From Cololabis saira (taxonomy: Eukaryota > Chordata > Actinopteri > Beloniformes > Belonidae): a stretch of DNA of 64,000 nucleotides. The notes below the pieces were generated by a model. It was not told the DNA's origin, made no database searches, and saw only the letters and a list, made by a program, of their open reading frames with translations. Made by a program: the position numbers and the translations under genes. The stretch lies in the NCBI RefSeq assembly GCF_033807715.1, contig NC_084599.1:30340125-30404124 (forward strand), written 5' to 3'. Positions 48,263 through 60,655 of this stretch are shown here, piece by piece. Position 1 is the first letter of the stretch, and each line of letters opens with the position of its first letter.

Positions 48263-49539
48263 TTTTTGTCCCTTACATACTGTTACAGTTTTATACTTTC
48301 ACGCTATGGTTTCAGTCAACTTTGACCTGGACTGAAAACTATAGGGACTGTTTAAATTATTTTTGAGCTGTAGATCTATTTAGAAGGTCCAGTAGCATAT
48401 CTCATAATAATATAATAATAATAAACATATGATTCATCCTAAAGGAATGTTGTATAAAGTCAGAGGTATGTTGTTTTTTAGGCCCTCCATCACGTTTGAT
48501 TAAAAACCTTCATCAGCACATGGTTTTTCAAAAGACTTAAAAACAAAATTCATGAGGATTTGAATACATTTTATTGCTTTTTAATATTGTGGAATATCAC
48601 AACCAGACTTGTATGTGTGCCTGTTACCTTGTCAAGACCGTCTACTCCCCCTTTGTTGGCATTGTCGTCCAGGATGATTAGATCTTGCTGCCATGATGTT
48701 ATTTACTAAAATGCCAATTTACTTACCTTTATTATGCTTTGAACCCCACACCAGCACTACCCAGCCAATCAACGTTGGTTCAAAGGTAAATAGATATTTT
48801 TTACGTTCCAGGTGCAGATCTTGTGTCTTTATCAAGGCACCCTTTGACCTTTGCATGACTTATTTTCCTAATAGACAATCATGCATAATTCCTATGTTGT
48901 TTTACTATTTCGCCGTTTTCAAGATTTGCCCAACGCACATTCAAAGACCATCAAGTGTCTGACTCTGTGAGAACCTGAGCTGATGCCGTGGGGACAGTTC
49001 TCGTGACAGTCAGGGTCTACCTTTGAACTCTTACATCGCTATCCCATAAAAAAACTTTAAAAAAAAAAAAGCATTTTTGGTATAATTTCACAGGTTCAAG
49101 ATTCCATAAATTAACCATTTTCTTTGCTATGAACAACATTCGGCGATTTAGAATCGATCTAAGCAGACACTGGTCCAATTTGACCCCAAACAGTCGAAGG
49201 CCCCGATCGCATGGGATTAAAAGTATCTGGGGACCTGTGGTGAATTCTTTTAACCATGGAGGACTCGGGGTGGATTTTCAAAAATTACTGCAGCTTCAGA
49301 GACCATTTTAGTCCCGTATAAATGGTACATTAGTGTGCAAACATTTTGTTGCACCTGATAGAAAGTATTTTAAGTGTTTTGGCTGTTTTTTAGGAAAATT
49401 AATACAATTTCAGTTTAAAAGAATGTTGTTTTTTTAAGGGTAGTTTTACTGCTGTTGAATGTCAAAGTGGTTCGAATTGGACCCTAACGTCCTAGGGTTG
49501 AAAGGATAAGTGATTTCACAGGTTAACCAATATATCCTA
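48263..49539. other. Unassigned sequence within the split Tc1-like element
   Basis: AT-rich sequence that lies between the Tc1 left half and the LINE RT fragment. It has no recognised coding. Phrases near 49165-49200 and 49470-49505 (CAATTTGACCCC, GAATTGGACCCTAACG) resemble each other and may mark another inserted repeat. It may be the LINE's decayed 5' portion or a separate insertion. Confidence 0.4.
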
Positions 49540-50515
49540 TATGATGTCAGGGGGCCTGCTTTCACTTTTATGCAGATGATGCAGTTATATATTTCTCATC
49601 ACCCTCATTGGTACAAACCTTGAAATCTGCAGTGTGCCAATATCATCCAATCCCGTCTCTTTTATCTGAAATTGACACTCTATGCAGAAAAATCTAGGTT
49701 TATGTTGTTTTCGAAAACCAAAAAACCAACAGGTAATGTAAAGATCACAACCACTCAAGGAACTGAAATTGAAAGACTCATCGTATCAATATTTATGTAT
49801 CAGATTAAAAGACAGAACCTGTGTTTTAACATTGAAAGTGTCCCTAGATTAAAACTCAAACTCGGTTTCTTCTTTAGAAACAAATCATGTTTTTCTCATC
49901 AGGTACATAAGTACTTAATTTCAGCAACTTTCCTTCCATTGTTGGATTATAGTGACCTGCTTTACATGAACCGCTTACAGTATATAATTTACTGAAAAAG
50001 TTGGACTTTGTTTACCATTGTGCTCTCTGTTTCATTACTGGACTTGGCCATTTCACTCATCTCTGTACCCTGTAAACCTCAGCATGATGCCCATCTCTGT
50101 ACAGCCGCAGGCCTTCACACTGGCTCACCTTCATTTACAAATCCATACGCGGTCCCGCTCCCGTCATATCTGTGCCACTACATGACCCAAACGAGAAGCC
50201 AAGTTCCTGTTCCCAAATGTCCGCACAGAACTTAAGAAAGCTTTTAAATATGCTGTGGACATAACATTGACAGAGCTCATTTCTGGGTGAATTCAAGTCA
50301 GTTTTGTGGGACAGAGAAAAGAGTTCCATCGATGGGTGTAACTGTTTTATTTGATTTATTCTGACGGTTTTGATTGTTTGTTTCGCTTTGTCTTTGTCTG
50401 ATGTGGTTTTAACTAGCTGCTGCCTTCTTGGCCAGGTCTCTGTTGAAAAAGAGATTTTAATCTCAATGAGACTCACACCTGGTTCAATAAAAGATATAAA
50501 TAAATAAATAAAAAG
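49540..50515 (+). mobile_element. LINE fragment with RT motif and (AAAT)n tail, plus strand, inserted into the Tc1-like element
   Basis: In pieces it decodes to FHFYADDAVIYFSSPSL (49558 onward; YADD is the catalytic motif), LYAEKSRFMLFSKTKKPTG (about 49677-49733), KLKLGFFFRNKSCFS and ATFLPLLDYSDLLYMN (about 49850-49975), in the order seen in fish non-LTR elements. The 3' UTR ends with GATTTTAATCTCAATGAGAC, ACCTGGTTCAATAAAAGATA and AAATAAATAAATAAAAA, a standard LINE tail. Frameshifts and lost segments make it inactive. The tail abuts the resumed Tc1 sequence at 50516. Confidence 0.75.
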
Positions 50516-50958
50516 GGTGACTGTCTGCTTAGTAGCTGAAGCTTAGTAGAAGCTGTCTGATGCAGCAGCTCTATGACCTTAAACACTGAAGCAAATCCAC
50601 CACAGAAGAAGCCAAAACATTAACTATATATACATGCTGTAGAAGGACTTCAGACGCCCTTCAGAGAACCAGATTCATACAAATACATCTGAACTGAAGC
50701 AGTTCTGTAAAGAGGAATGGTCCAAAATGTGACCCAGAACTACAGGACAGAGGAGGTTCCACCACCTCTGAACTCCAAAGGTTCACTTAGTTTTTTCACC
50801 AGCAATGGGATGAATGTTTTTAATATAAACAAAAGAACGGTTTCATTATCAACTCATGCAGATTGTCTTATTTATTGAGTTTTAGATGAAGATCAGGTGT
50901 CATAATGAAGAAAACCAATTAAATCACAGGTGTTCATGTAGTTGTTATTGCCAGCATA
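50516..50958 (+). mobile_element. Tc1-like transposon, right half
   Basis: Resumes with TAGCTGAAGC, GATGCAGCAG and AAACACTGAAGCAAATCCAC, the region that in intact relatives encodes the second catalytic aspartate (family QQDNDPKH); here the Asp position is replaced by other residues. It continues GAACTGAAGCAGTTCTGTAA and AGAGGAATGGTCCAAAATGT, the stop region, then TTTAGATGAAGATCAGGTGT and the degenerate right end near 50958. The order and phase relative to the left half fit a single element split by about 2.2 kb. Confidence 0.75.
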
Positions 50959-52260
50959 AAACGTGTTATAGGTAATATGAATGGCTGCTAAAGTTTTCAT
51001 ACTTGTTATATCTGTCAAGAGAAAAATAAATTAATATAGGAAAAATAATGTTTGAGCTTGCCATCTTTAATTTGTGTAAGGATGGTATGAAGCATCAATA
51101 AATTACTCAGAAATATGAATGTGGAAAAAGTATCCCTCTGCATGTCCTTACAAGTAAATAATTGCATGTGTAAAAAAAGGTTGTTGCACATGCTTAACTA
51201 ATAACATATTTTACGTGCCAAAGTTTGAGCTGGAGATCTTTGTGCTGCAGGTGATAATCTAACTGTGGCAGCACAACAGACACATACGAGATCAGCAATA
51301 AAATGCTGTCGTTACCAGCCCTGCATTTCAACAGAAAAGACGCATGTTGGTCTGATTTACATCTTAGCACAGAACAGGCTTCATTGTCTTGGAGCAGGTG
51401 CAAGCACAATGAAATTGTTTGAAGTCCTAAACCTCTTCAGAAGTTTTCATACATGTCTGAATGTCTTCTTGACCACAAATTTCACAAAAAAAAAAGAAAA
51501 ACTACTGGTGAAAGAAAAGGAGAAGAAATAAATGCTCCCGGAGGAAGTGAGCAAAAAGTTCAGGTAATTTGCAGAATGTATTCATTGATTGGATTTTGAG
51601 TGAAAGCAATAGAAAGGATTTGACATCTGATCCACAAACACTAATGTTTAGTCATTCACGTTATTCCTGCACTATTACTCTGTAATTACTGTATACTATG
51701 TCTTCCCCTCTCCTATGAAATCAAACCCTTTCTTTGTTGTTGTTTTTTTTGGTACGTATGCTGGACAATATTTTAGCACAATTATGTATGAAAAAAATAC
51801 AAGTAAACCTCATGATATTTTAGAACAGACAGTTTTTCATGATGAAGATGATGATTAAATAAAAAAAAGATGTCTCATCTGTGTTGAGAGGTGTTTAATA
51901 GCTTTATGTGTTATTTTGAGCTTTCTCCTATGTTGAATCTTAGCAGGGCTATTGTGTCAGTGAGTAAATCAAAGTAATAAGTGCAGTTAAGAAGTAAACA
52001 AAACCACAGCGATGTCCTTTTTTGTGACCGGTGGGGAAACCTCCAGCTTGGTATTCAACGATCAACATCTTCGTGTTTTTGATGCCACAAGTGACTATTT
52101 TTGGACCAAAGGGTAAAGCTTGAGGAAATAATACTAACGAACTCACAAAAGCCTGTTTCTTTGTCAGCTCCATTAATTTTTAACTTTAAAAAGAACAATT
52201 AGTGAAGAATATTTAAAAAAGAACAAATAGTGAAGTTTTTCACTCACATAAAGCAGAAGA
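50959..52260. other. Non-coding sequence, no gene seen
   Basis: AT-rich sequence with chance frames only. Confidence 0.45.
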
Positions 52261-52510
52261 ACACTCTGGACGGGTCACCAGCCCATCGCAGGGCCACAAT
52301 ACACACTCACACTCACTCCTATTAGTAATTTAGAGTCACCAGTCAGTCTGACATGGATGTTTATGGGCTGTGGGAGGAGGCCAGAACTCAGAAATACTTC
52401 AACACATGTACCAGGAGAACATACAAACTCCACACAGAATGACTAATCAGGAGTCGAACCGGGAACCTTCTCGCAGTGAGGCAACAGTGCTAACCACTGA
52501 GCAACTGGTT
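52261..52510 (-). repeat. tRNA-headed SINE, fullest copy
   Basis: On the minus strand the head reads TCAGTGGTTAGC (from 52500 down, A box) and GGTTCGACTC (from 52460 down, B box), spaced as in tRNA-derived Pol III promoters. The body follows with GTGTGGAGTTTGTATG, CATAAACATCCATGTCAGAC, TGACTCTAAATTACTAATAG, GTGAGTGTGTATTGTGGCCC and GATGGGCTGGTGACCCGTCC to AGAGTGT. Three more copies lie in this window (9635, 19090, 43743). Confidence 0.75.
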
Positions 52511-55410
52511 TAGTTTTGTTAAGTAAATAAACTCATTTTAAACTTGTTTTCCCGGTATTTAAAACCCCCATCATGGATGTATTTGCTTTTTCCAGGGTTC
52601 AGGATCCGGGATCTTTTCTTTTCTTTACTTAGCTCAACGCAGATATCCAGACTCTGGGTTGACTCTTGTTGGTCACATGTTCATGAAGAAAGAGAGTCCC
52701 TCAAGTTGTACATTTTTGCCAGCTTTTTTCTATTAAATGAATGGTTTTGTGCTACTGTAAATGCAGGATTTAAAAAAATATCAGCATGTTTTTATCCTGC
52801 AGATGAATCACTTTTTAAGTCAACAGTCGGTGTGCACAATGAGCTTTTTCATGAGATTTGTACTCTAGAGCCGTAAATCTGTAAAATTTACACTGACTTC
52901 TGCATATTTAGAAAAAGCACACAACCGTAAAAGCCAAATGCGCTCATGCCAAATATTGATTTCCCAGCAATTTCTTTCTGTTTATTCCTGCTGCCTTGAC
53001 AAAATTTACCAATCGAAAATATTCAGGAATTATATAACTGAACTTTGGATCCAGAAAACTTTTGGATAGCGCTGTGTTTCTGCGTTCATTATGCGCTATT
53101 TACACCTCTTTTCTTCATCTTTCTCTTTCTTTCCTTCTTTTTATCTCCTTCGCTCCTCTTTTCAGAATTCACATGTGTGATAAACCATTTTCCCCTCCAA
53201 GGACATTTCTTCCATCCTAGCGTCCGTCCAGTTAAATTACACACTCAACACATAATGGAGTCTGTTCCTATCGTCACAGCACAGAGAGACCCAGAACTTA
53301 CATCTGCTCCCAAATACCTCAGACAATAAACAATTCACGCCTCCCGTTCAAATCTCATTTTTCGGACAAAGTCTTGACAATAAAAAGAAATAAATTACGC
53401 AGCAGCTGAAGGAGCCATGTTGGCCATTGTGGAAATGTGGGGAAAACTTTTTCTCAGACTTTTTTTTTTTTGCGGCGAGCAGATTCCTCTGAGCTAGCCA
53501 TTATCTCAGAAAGGAAGTTAATTAAAGTGGCCCGGTCTGAATCAATGGGGGGAATTTACAGCCACACAACGGACAGACCGATGGACTGACGGGAAGAGCG
53601 GAGTGACGGCCATGACACCACTTCAGAAGAGAAGATTAGCCGAGAGACAAAACTATCAGCTCTGATCAGCCCCTACTTTGTGGCTCTCCTCCTGGATTAC
53701 TCTTTCCTCTTCTCTATTTCTATCCATCCATCCATGCCTCCCCCATCTTCCATCCCCGAAAGAACCAGAGGGAGCCTTGTCTTCAAAGCTCGTTCTCTTC
53801 TTCTGTCCCTGTAATTCCTCACATCATTACCAAGTTTCCAAAACTTAATTTTAGCAATTACACATGCAATTAATTAATAAATGTGCTGTCATTACAGCCC
53901 CTTGTGTGATCTGAGCCCCATGAATGGGAGGTTGAAATAAAGTGGTCAAATGAACTGGGAGGGCTTCAGAGAAAGACAGAGAGAGGGAGGGAGGGATAGA
54001 GGGAATGAGATTGTTATTAAGGGATTGCAGAGTTAATCATTTGAGAGGCTGCTGCTCTATCAGAGGCATAAGTCTGCAGGGAGCGCGAACGAGAAGCAGA
54101 ATAAGGAATAGATAGGGCACTGACTGAGAGTGCAAACGAGACATGAGCAGACTAAGACTACAGCGGAGGCAGGGAGAGAAAGATGGGATGGCAAGGGGGA
54201 TGGAGAGCCAAGAAATAGACCAGAAGAAATAAGAACAAAAGGAAAACTGAAGAGGAAAAGGCTGACACAAAAGGCGATAAGGCGAAAGGAGAAGTGGGGA
54301 GGGCGAGAGCTCTGAACAGCGCTCAGTAGAGTCAAACGGATTATTAATGAGATCAGTGAGTTCTCAGGTCAGGACGGCAACATCAGCACCGGGGCAAAGT
54401 CAAAACACACAAACCCATTTAATGCATGTCAAAAACATGTGAAATGTTGCTTTTATGGGCGTTTGAGATGCCTGCAGAGATTAACTTAAACAAATTAGAG
54501 AGAAAAACGCAGCGTTGATCACCTTTGTTTAAAAAAACCTGCTTTTGGTCGAAAAACCTGAGATGATGTGCACGTAAGTTATAAAATGCGAAAGGAGAGG
54601 AACAAAAAAGTAATGTCCTGCTTAAAAAATGAGTTCATTCATGAATGTAAAACATTTTTCTTCGTGGTTATTAATGTGACAAAGTGGTTTCTTTTGTTAC
54701 TTCCAAATCCAATCTTAGTGTCAATACAGGAGTGAAGAAGCAGGCTGCTGACTCATGTACTTATTATTTATGAGTGTTGATGGGAATCACACCTAAAATG
54801 AGAAAGGAGATCAAATTACAGAATTTGTGTCTTTCCATTGGCTGGACATCAGACACAGTAGAGATACGAAAACCAGTCGACCAATATTTTTGGTTCATAA
54901 AGGTTTAGAGAGGCCAAGGAGCGATTGTGATCACATGACATGAGTCAAGGAAACGTTTGACCTTTTGGACGAAGATGCCATCAAACCTTCACGGGTTTGT
55001 GCAGGATCATAAACAGATAGTAAGTGTTTTGTAAAGGTTTTCTCATACACAAAAAACACAAATAGTGTTTTGAATAATTCCATACACTTAAAAGGGTTCA
55101 TTTTAAGGATTACAATACATTATTTTATGGTTTTGTGTGTAGGCCAAACACATGAAGATTATTACTATGTCAGGAATGTTCTGCATTATTGTGTACCTGA
55201 AAAACAAATGACAACAATATTTATAAAGCTCATTAAAAATAAAACAAAACAAAACAGCTGGAACGCCACAATATTCCTGAAGGTTGAGGCAATGAATCCC
55301 CCCCTCTCTGTTAGTTGGCAGCAGTTTACACGACATCAGGGTTTGCAGACTTAGACCCAGACAAGTTGAAGGTTGTTTTTACACATATGAAGTTAAAATT
55401 CACTTCATGA
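52511..55410. other. Non-coding sequence with conserved-looking blocks
   Basis: No recognised repeat or coding frame. 53490-53580 (AAGGAAGTTAATTAAAGTGG) and 53820-53960 (TTAGCAATTACACATGCAAT, TAATTAATAAATGTGCTGTC) are AT-word-rich complex blocks that could be conserved regulatory DNA. 53940-54310 is purine-rich. Confidence 0.35.
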
Positions 55411-55468
55411 TAATTATAACACTTTTAGTTTGAATTCAGGAGAATTCAAACTAAAAGTGTTATAATTA
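55411..55468. repeat. Perfect inverted repeat, 27 bp arms, 4 bp loop
   Basis: The left arm 55411-55437 (starting TAATTATAACACTTTTAG, ending GAATTC) is the exact reverse complement of 55442-55468, around AGGA. Pairing stops abruptly at both ends (55410 A against 55469 A). Confidence 0.95.
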
Positions 55469-55494
55469 AGACATGATTCTAATTTAAAATTGTT

Positions 55495-55565
55495 TGTTCA
55501 AATCAGTTTGGTCCCTAAATGTCTAATAACAGACCAACGGTTGTTTTAACTTCAGAATGTCCCTG
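55495..55565. repeat. Unclassified interspersed repeat, short copy C
   Basis: CAGTTTGGTCCCTAAATGTC, TAATAACAGACCAACGG, TTGTTTTAACTTCAGAATGT and CCCTGTAACTG match the right-hand half of the repeats at 15165 and 17225. Confidence 0.45.
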
Positions 55566-55739
55566 TAACTGTTGAGCTTAATTAAACGTTATTTTCTTTT
55601 CTTAAGTTATGTTTACTACTACAATATTTCCTCTTTTTGTGTTTTGCATCTCCATAATATTTTTGTAACATGTCAAACTTTAGATTTCTAGTTTATTTTT
55701 TCATGATTTTTTGTGTGGTTGTTTACATAATCATGTCAT

Positions 55740-56248
55740 GGTCTCGGGCCCTCTTATCTAGCAGAACTACTTTCACCAGACCAACCGTTGCAGACCCTGA
55801 GGTCCTCTGGTACCAACCTTTTATTAATTCCAAAAGTTAATACAGAAACCCGTGGTGAGGCGGCCTTCCAGTCCTAATGCCCCACAACAGTGGAATAGCC
55901 TGCTGGTGGAGCTGGGGGCCGCAGACAATGTTGACGTTTTTAAAAAAAGTCTAAAGACCCACTTTGCACTTTTAATTAATAGCATTTTATTTCATTTAAT
56001 TAACTATTTCGGTCCCTCTGTGCACAGCTTTAATTCATTTTATTTTAGTTTAATTACATTTTTTTAATTATTATGATGTGTTTGTTGTGTGTATTTGGGG
56101 GAGTGGGGTCTGTGTGACGGGTGGGGGTGGGAGGTTTGCGCCCTGTTTTTACTTTTTAAATTGTATAGATTTTAAACATGAAAAGCACTTTGTGGTACAT
56201 TTTAGTATGAAAAGTGCTTTATAAATAAAGTTTGATTGATTGATAGAT
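55740..56248 (+). mobile_element. L2-like LINE 3' end with TTGAT tail, plus strand
   Basis: Begins with the reading RPSYLAELLSPDQ near 55748, then LRSSGTNLLLIPKVNTETRG near 55790-55850 and, after a frameshift near 55875, APQQWNSLLVELGAADNVDV and FKKSLKTHF: the C-terminus of an L2-like protein. The 3' UTR ends with AAAGCACTTTGTGG, GAAAAGTGCTTTATAAATAA and AGTTTGATTGATTGAT. The complementary tail is seen at 11617 and 25143. The copy is 5'-truncated. Confidence 0.8.
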
Positions 56249-56259
56249 CACTTTAAACA

Positions 56260-56830
56260 CTTAAGTGTGGACGGTACGTGGACCGGAAGTGATGCGTGCG
56301 CAGAGGAAAACACGATATGACGTAGCGCCCTGTCTTTACAGAAGTAAATGTGGATGCTTCACGTGTTTGTCTAGTAATTTAGAAGTACTTTCACCGTCAG
56401 AACCAACAAGATTATGCCCCACTGATGAAGGAGATAGAGAAAAAAGGAGAGCACAAATGTTAACGATGGGCTTTTGTGCAGCACTGGCTGCTACCTGTAC
56501 AGAAGTACGTGTGGGTGGGGAGTTGGAACCAGGAGTGGTGGGATCGGAACATGAGGGTCTTCACTGACACAGTTCATCCTTAATTTCAAGATGTCAAGGA
56601 AGACTTGAAAATATCTGTCATCACGTCTCCTCTAGACTTTAAAGACAAAACACGAAATGAGCGTTCTGACTGCAGTCGCTTCAACACAGATCGGACGTGT
56701 CCATTTTAGGACCACATATGAAAGTGTCCTGGGTCGGATTTGAACAAATCGGATTTTATGCCATTCAGATGTGATTCTGATTCTGATATAAGTTGCACAA
56801 AATCAGAATTGAGCTGCAGTGTGAACGTAG
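56260..56830 (+). mobile_element. Probable PIF/Harbinger-like remnant
   Basis: GAACCAGGAGTGGTGGGATC (56527-56546) decodes in a short plus frame to NQEWWDRNMRVFTDTVH, similar to the N-terminal segment WWDRVV-x-FTD of Harbinger-type nucleases. The 3' part, with GACTGCAGTCGCTTCAACAC, CCACATATGAAAGTGTCCTG and GGTCGGATTTGAACAAATCG, resembles a dispersed fish DNA element. Neither end is clear, so it is a tentative call. Confidence 0.4.
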
Positions 56831-57637
56831 ATATTCAGAGCTTCATTATTCTCCATCTACATTATGGAGGAGTCATCTCCAGCTGATTGCTCATGATGGA
56901 GGCAGTCTGGAGGCATAGATGAAGGAAATGAAAGTATTGTATTGAAAAATAAAGCCTGTTCAGGCATTTAACTTCAAATCTAAACAGCGCAAAGTTTAAT
57001 TAATAATTGAATGAAACATTAGGAAGACGTATTGAGAAGTCTTAACATGAATCAAAAAGAAAGAAAAACAGAACTTGGAATCAGAAAGGAAACTAAACTC
57101 CCTCCTTTAATTTGCTCCGAGTGCTTTCTTTACCGTTGAGATAAATTAACAATGAAGGTTAAAAACATGAAAGCTTCCAGGGTTAAGAGAAGATAAGACC
57201 ACAGAAGAAGAATGAGTCGTTAAACTGAATATTCCTCAACTTTTTGAATTATTTTGCAAAAGAAAATCTAATATAAATTGAGCTCTGGGCATGTTTTTTT
57301 ATCTGCATTTTAACTCATTGTTATACACTCCATAAAGCATTTTAACTCTTTCAACACTGCCGGTATGTATGGGCACGTCGGGGTCTGTCAATTCCATCCC
57401 AACACGCCCGCCTGTCAAAACAACAATTCTCCCTCTTTTTTAAAGGAGAAAAAGGGTAATTCCATGAATTAAAATGCTTAAATGACAGTCAATCAGGCTT
57501 GTAATTTCGTCTGGTATAATTAGAGGCTGGGAAAACTAATTACAGCGGAGAAACCTAACTCTCCTCTCGCTACTACTGCAGCCCTCATCACCAGGATCAG
57601 GTGACAGCTATCAAACTCGTTAGGCCACCATGCACCA
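56831..57637. other. Non-coding; candidate conserved block at 57330-57600
   Basis: The 57330-57600 block is complex and repeat-free, with CTTGTAATTTCGTCTGG, TATAATTAGAGGCTGG and AACTAATTACAGCGG, several TAAT/ATTA words. Frames over it are short. It abuts the (CA)n array at 57638. This is an inferred regulatory candidate only. Confidence 0.38.
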
Positions 57638-57810
<173 letters not shown>

Positions 57811-60583
57811 GACGCATCCACACGCTGTGTGGTTGAGCGAGCAGCTAGGGCAGAAAATGATGGAGATGAGGCGAAGGAAGATGAACAGGTGAAAAAAAAA
57901 AGCAGCAGGTAATCAAGAAAGACTGGCAACATCAACAACAGGTTGTGGTCTTAATCAGCAGCACAGATAGGGAGAAGACGGCAGAGAGGCAAAGAGATGA
58001 GGCAAAACAAGTGAAAAAGATAGGACTCGACCGGAAACGATACAGAGAGAGCAAAGTGAGAGCATATATAGACAGAAATGTAAACTACTTGAAATGCATG
58101 AGCTCAGCTTGATTACAGCCAGGAAAAGATGTTTGCAATGGAAGATTGTTTCTGATTTATGTCCATGACCCGTTTACTCTGAACTGCACAGCCAGCTGAT
58201 AATTCATTATGACTATAATTAACATCTTAAAGTACAGAAAAAACTTAATTTCTTCCAATGTGTTGAAGGACCAAATCTTGGAGTGTCGAGACATACAAGT
58301 TCATGCAGCTATTAAAGTAGAACTTAAAGAGCCATGTGTTGTACGGAAAGGTTTTAGTTTGTAAAAAATAATCTGGACAAAAAAAAACCAGCAAAGTAGC
58401 AGTTCAGCATAAATAAAGCAAGATGATGGCATTGTCAGAGAGCATGTGAATATAAATCCCATCAGTGTGGGCATGTCCAAGTCCTGGAATAAAGCTGCCA
58501 GGGTTGGGATGGGGTGGGTTGAGGGTAAGGGTATGGAAGGGAGGCAACGGGGGCTCAGTTTAATTTATTTAACATATAAACATATACCGGTATGTGTTCA
58601 TATACATATATGATTATATAGTAACTCATTCCCCTTCAAGGATTCATAAAATATTTTTAATAGAGTACAACATTCCACTAAATCCTCCTAATGAAGGTTC
58701 ATTATTTTATTTTTTTTTTGTATTATTTCCAAATAAATTAAGAAATTGGTTGATTATTTTTTGTCAATCTCTATTATATCTGTATGTTCATTCACCTGTA
58801 AGCAGTGTGTCTATGTACTTAGAATGTTTTTGAGGGCCACCAAAATCTTAGGGCGGCCCTGGTGTCACAGACAATTAGTATTATTGTTTTAAATAAAGAC
58901 ATGGCTTGAATTTAATTTAACTTAATTTTCCCTTCATAATTTGTCAGTATTAAATAAAAGCAATAGTATTAGATAAAAGTGACAGTTGCAATAGGGTAAT
59001 ACAAAAAAACGGATCTGCTTCATACTTATTGAACAAATATATGTATCCAGCCTTTAAATGAAGATTAGATTTGACCACTACAAAATTGCTGCCAAGCAGC
59101 ACAATCTTTTAGCTCATGAATTTGTCCAGTAGCGTGTGTGTGCTGCGCTCGTCGTGTGTTGCAGGAACACGGACGTGCCTTCAGGCTCTCAGCTGCAGTA
59201 AAACGATAGCCATCAGTTAGCAGATGTCGGGTAGGTTAAAGACTCTGTAACAGTTAGTCCCCTTTACATCTGTGTCGTGACACAATAATGACCACGTATC
59301 GCAGTAAAGACAAACCTATTACATCCAAACCAATTGGCCTATAACAGCTTTTTATTATTATTATGGGTTGGGAAGCCAGCATGGGCCTGAGGCCGGATTC
59401 TTTAAGAAATGTTTAAAAGGAGAGAAATAAAATCCCTTTTTCACTTGAGCTCCAAATCTCTCTCATGTGCTCTGTGTGGTTATTTTTTAGGTTTGGTTTA
59501 TTGAATGAAAGAGTAAAACTGTGGTCAAAGTGCACCCAAATTGCTGGTTTTAGGTCCTGACATGGTTCATTTGGTCTTCTGCTCATTGTCTCTAGTTGTT
59601 TGTCTAGTTTTCTGTGTGTTTACTTGTTCGCCCTCTGTCACTCTTCTCTGAGACCCAGCTAAATGTCCCTGGATGTTCTGTCCAAACTGCGTTGTGAAGG
59701 TGGGTGGGTGGGGGTACACGTTTCCAGGGCGACAAGGGTTTCATTTTTCGCCAGCGGCCCATTCCCAACCTGTTACCAAATGAGCTGGAGCAGCAGCGCC
59801 GAGGCTTCAAAGAGCAGCGGCCTCGACGCCGCCACAGGGGCTGCTAATGTCAGGAAATCCAATCCTGCAGCCAAAGCTGGAAGATTTTAGCTCAAGCTAT
59901 CCAGAAAGATAGAGACGTAGACAAGCTATTTAGTGCTTCATTTAGAAAAAGAAACCATAAACCCTGTTGCCAACTTCCACCTAAACAATTTACCCCCCAT
60001 CAAGTTCAGCTTCCACTGATGGAAGCGTTCCTAATTCCCATTTCACTTCTTGGCGCTATTCAAAAGTTTGCGTAAAATTCACTTGATAGCTGGATGGACA
60101 CGTTCAGTAACTCTTCCTCTTCCTTACTCCTTCATCTACCTGCATTTCTTGCTGTCTTTCCTTCGTGCCTGGAGGTTGCAAAGCTTCAAAGTTTTTTTCC
60201 CCCTTCATGTTAACTTCTTGGTAGATGCTTGAAATGGGTAGAGGAGAAGAGAGGGAAAGAGAAGAACGCAATACAACGGTACAGAGCAGTTGAAAAAGAA
60301 AAGGCCCATGTATGTGACGATCCCCCGAGGACAGCTTCTGGGATTTAAAATGAATCCACAACCAAGAGTCAAGAGCTTTTTTGGTCAGTATCATAATTAC
60401 AAGCTGTTTAGACCTCTCAACAGAGACAAAACGCTTAAGTTCAAATTGTAATTTATTTATTTTTTAAATAAAAACAGTATTTTTACTCTTTAAATTTCTA
60501 TGTAATACAAAAAAAAAAACGCTCAAATGTTCCAATGTTCAAATAAAAACTTAAAACCTTAAAAATAATCAGATTCACCAGTT
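57811..60583. other. Non-coding sequence; possible DNA-transposon end near 58830-58870
   Basis: TGAGGGCCACCAAAATCTTA with GGGCGGCCCTGG near 58832-58863 looks like one end of a fish hAT-type element, but I find no partner end. GAGCTGGAGCAGCAGCGCCG near 59782 is a GC-rich block without a recognised coding context. The remainder is AT-rich and featureless. Confidence 0.35.
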
Positions 60584-60655
60584 AAATTCAATTCAATTCA
60601 ATAAAACCCCAAAGGGAAATCATATGTTGCTGCAGTTCTTTCATGAATTCCAGTC
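60584..60655 (-). repeat. LINE 3' tail, minus strand
   Basis: AATTCAATTCAATTCAATAA then CCCCAAAGGGAAATCATATG and TTGCTGCAG. In the minus direction this is CTGCAGCAACATATGATTTC and CCTTTGGGGTTTTATTGAAT, a standard LINE 3' end with an (AATTG)n tail. Confidence 0.7.

Noticed and set aside
59604..59890. Exon-like GC-rich segment with frames on both strands
   Set aside because: The two frames conflict, neither has a recognised domain, and no splice sites can be defended.
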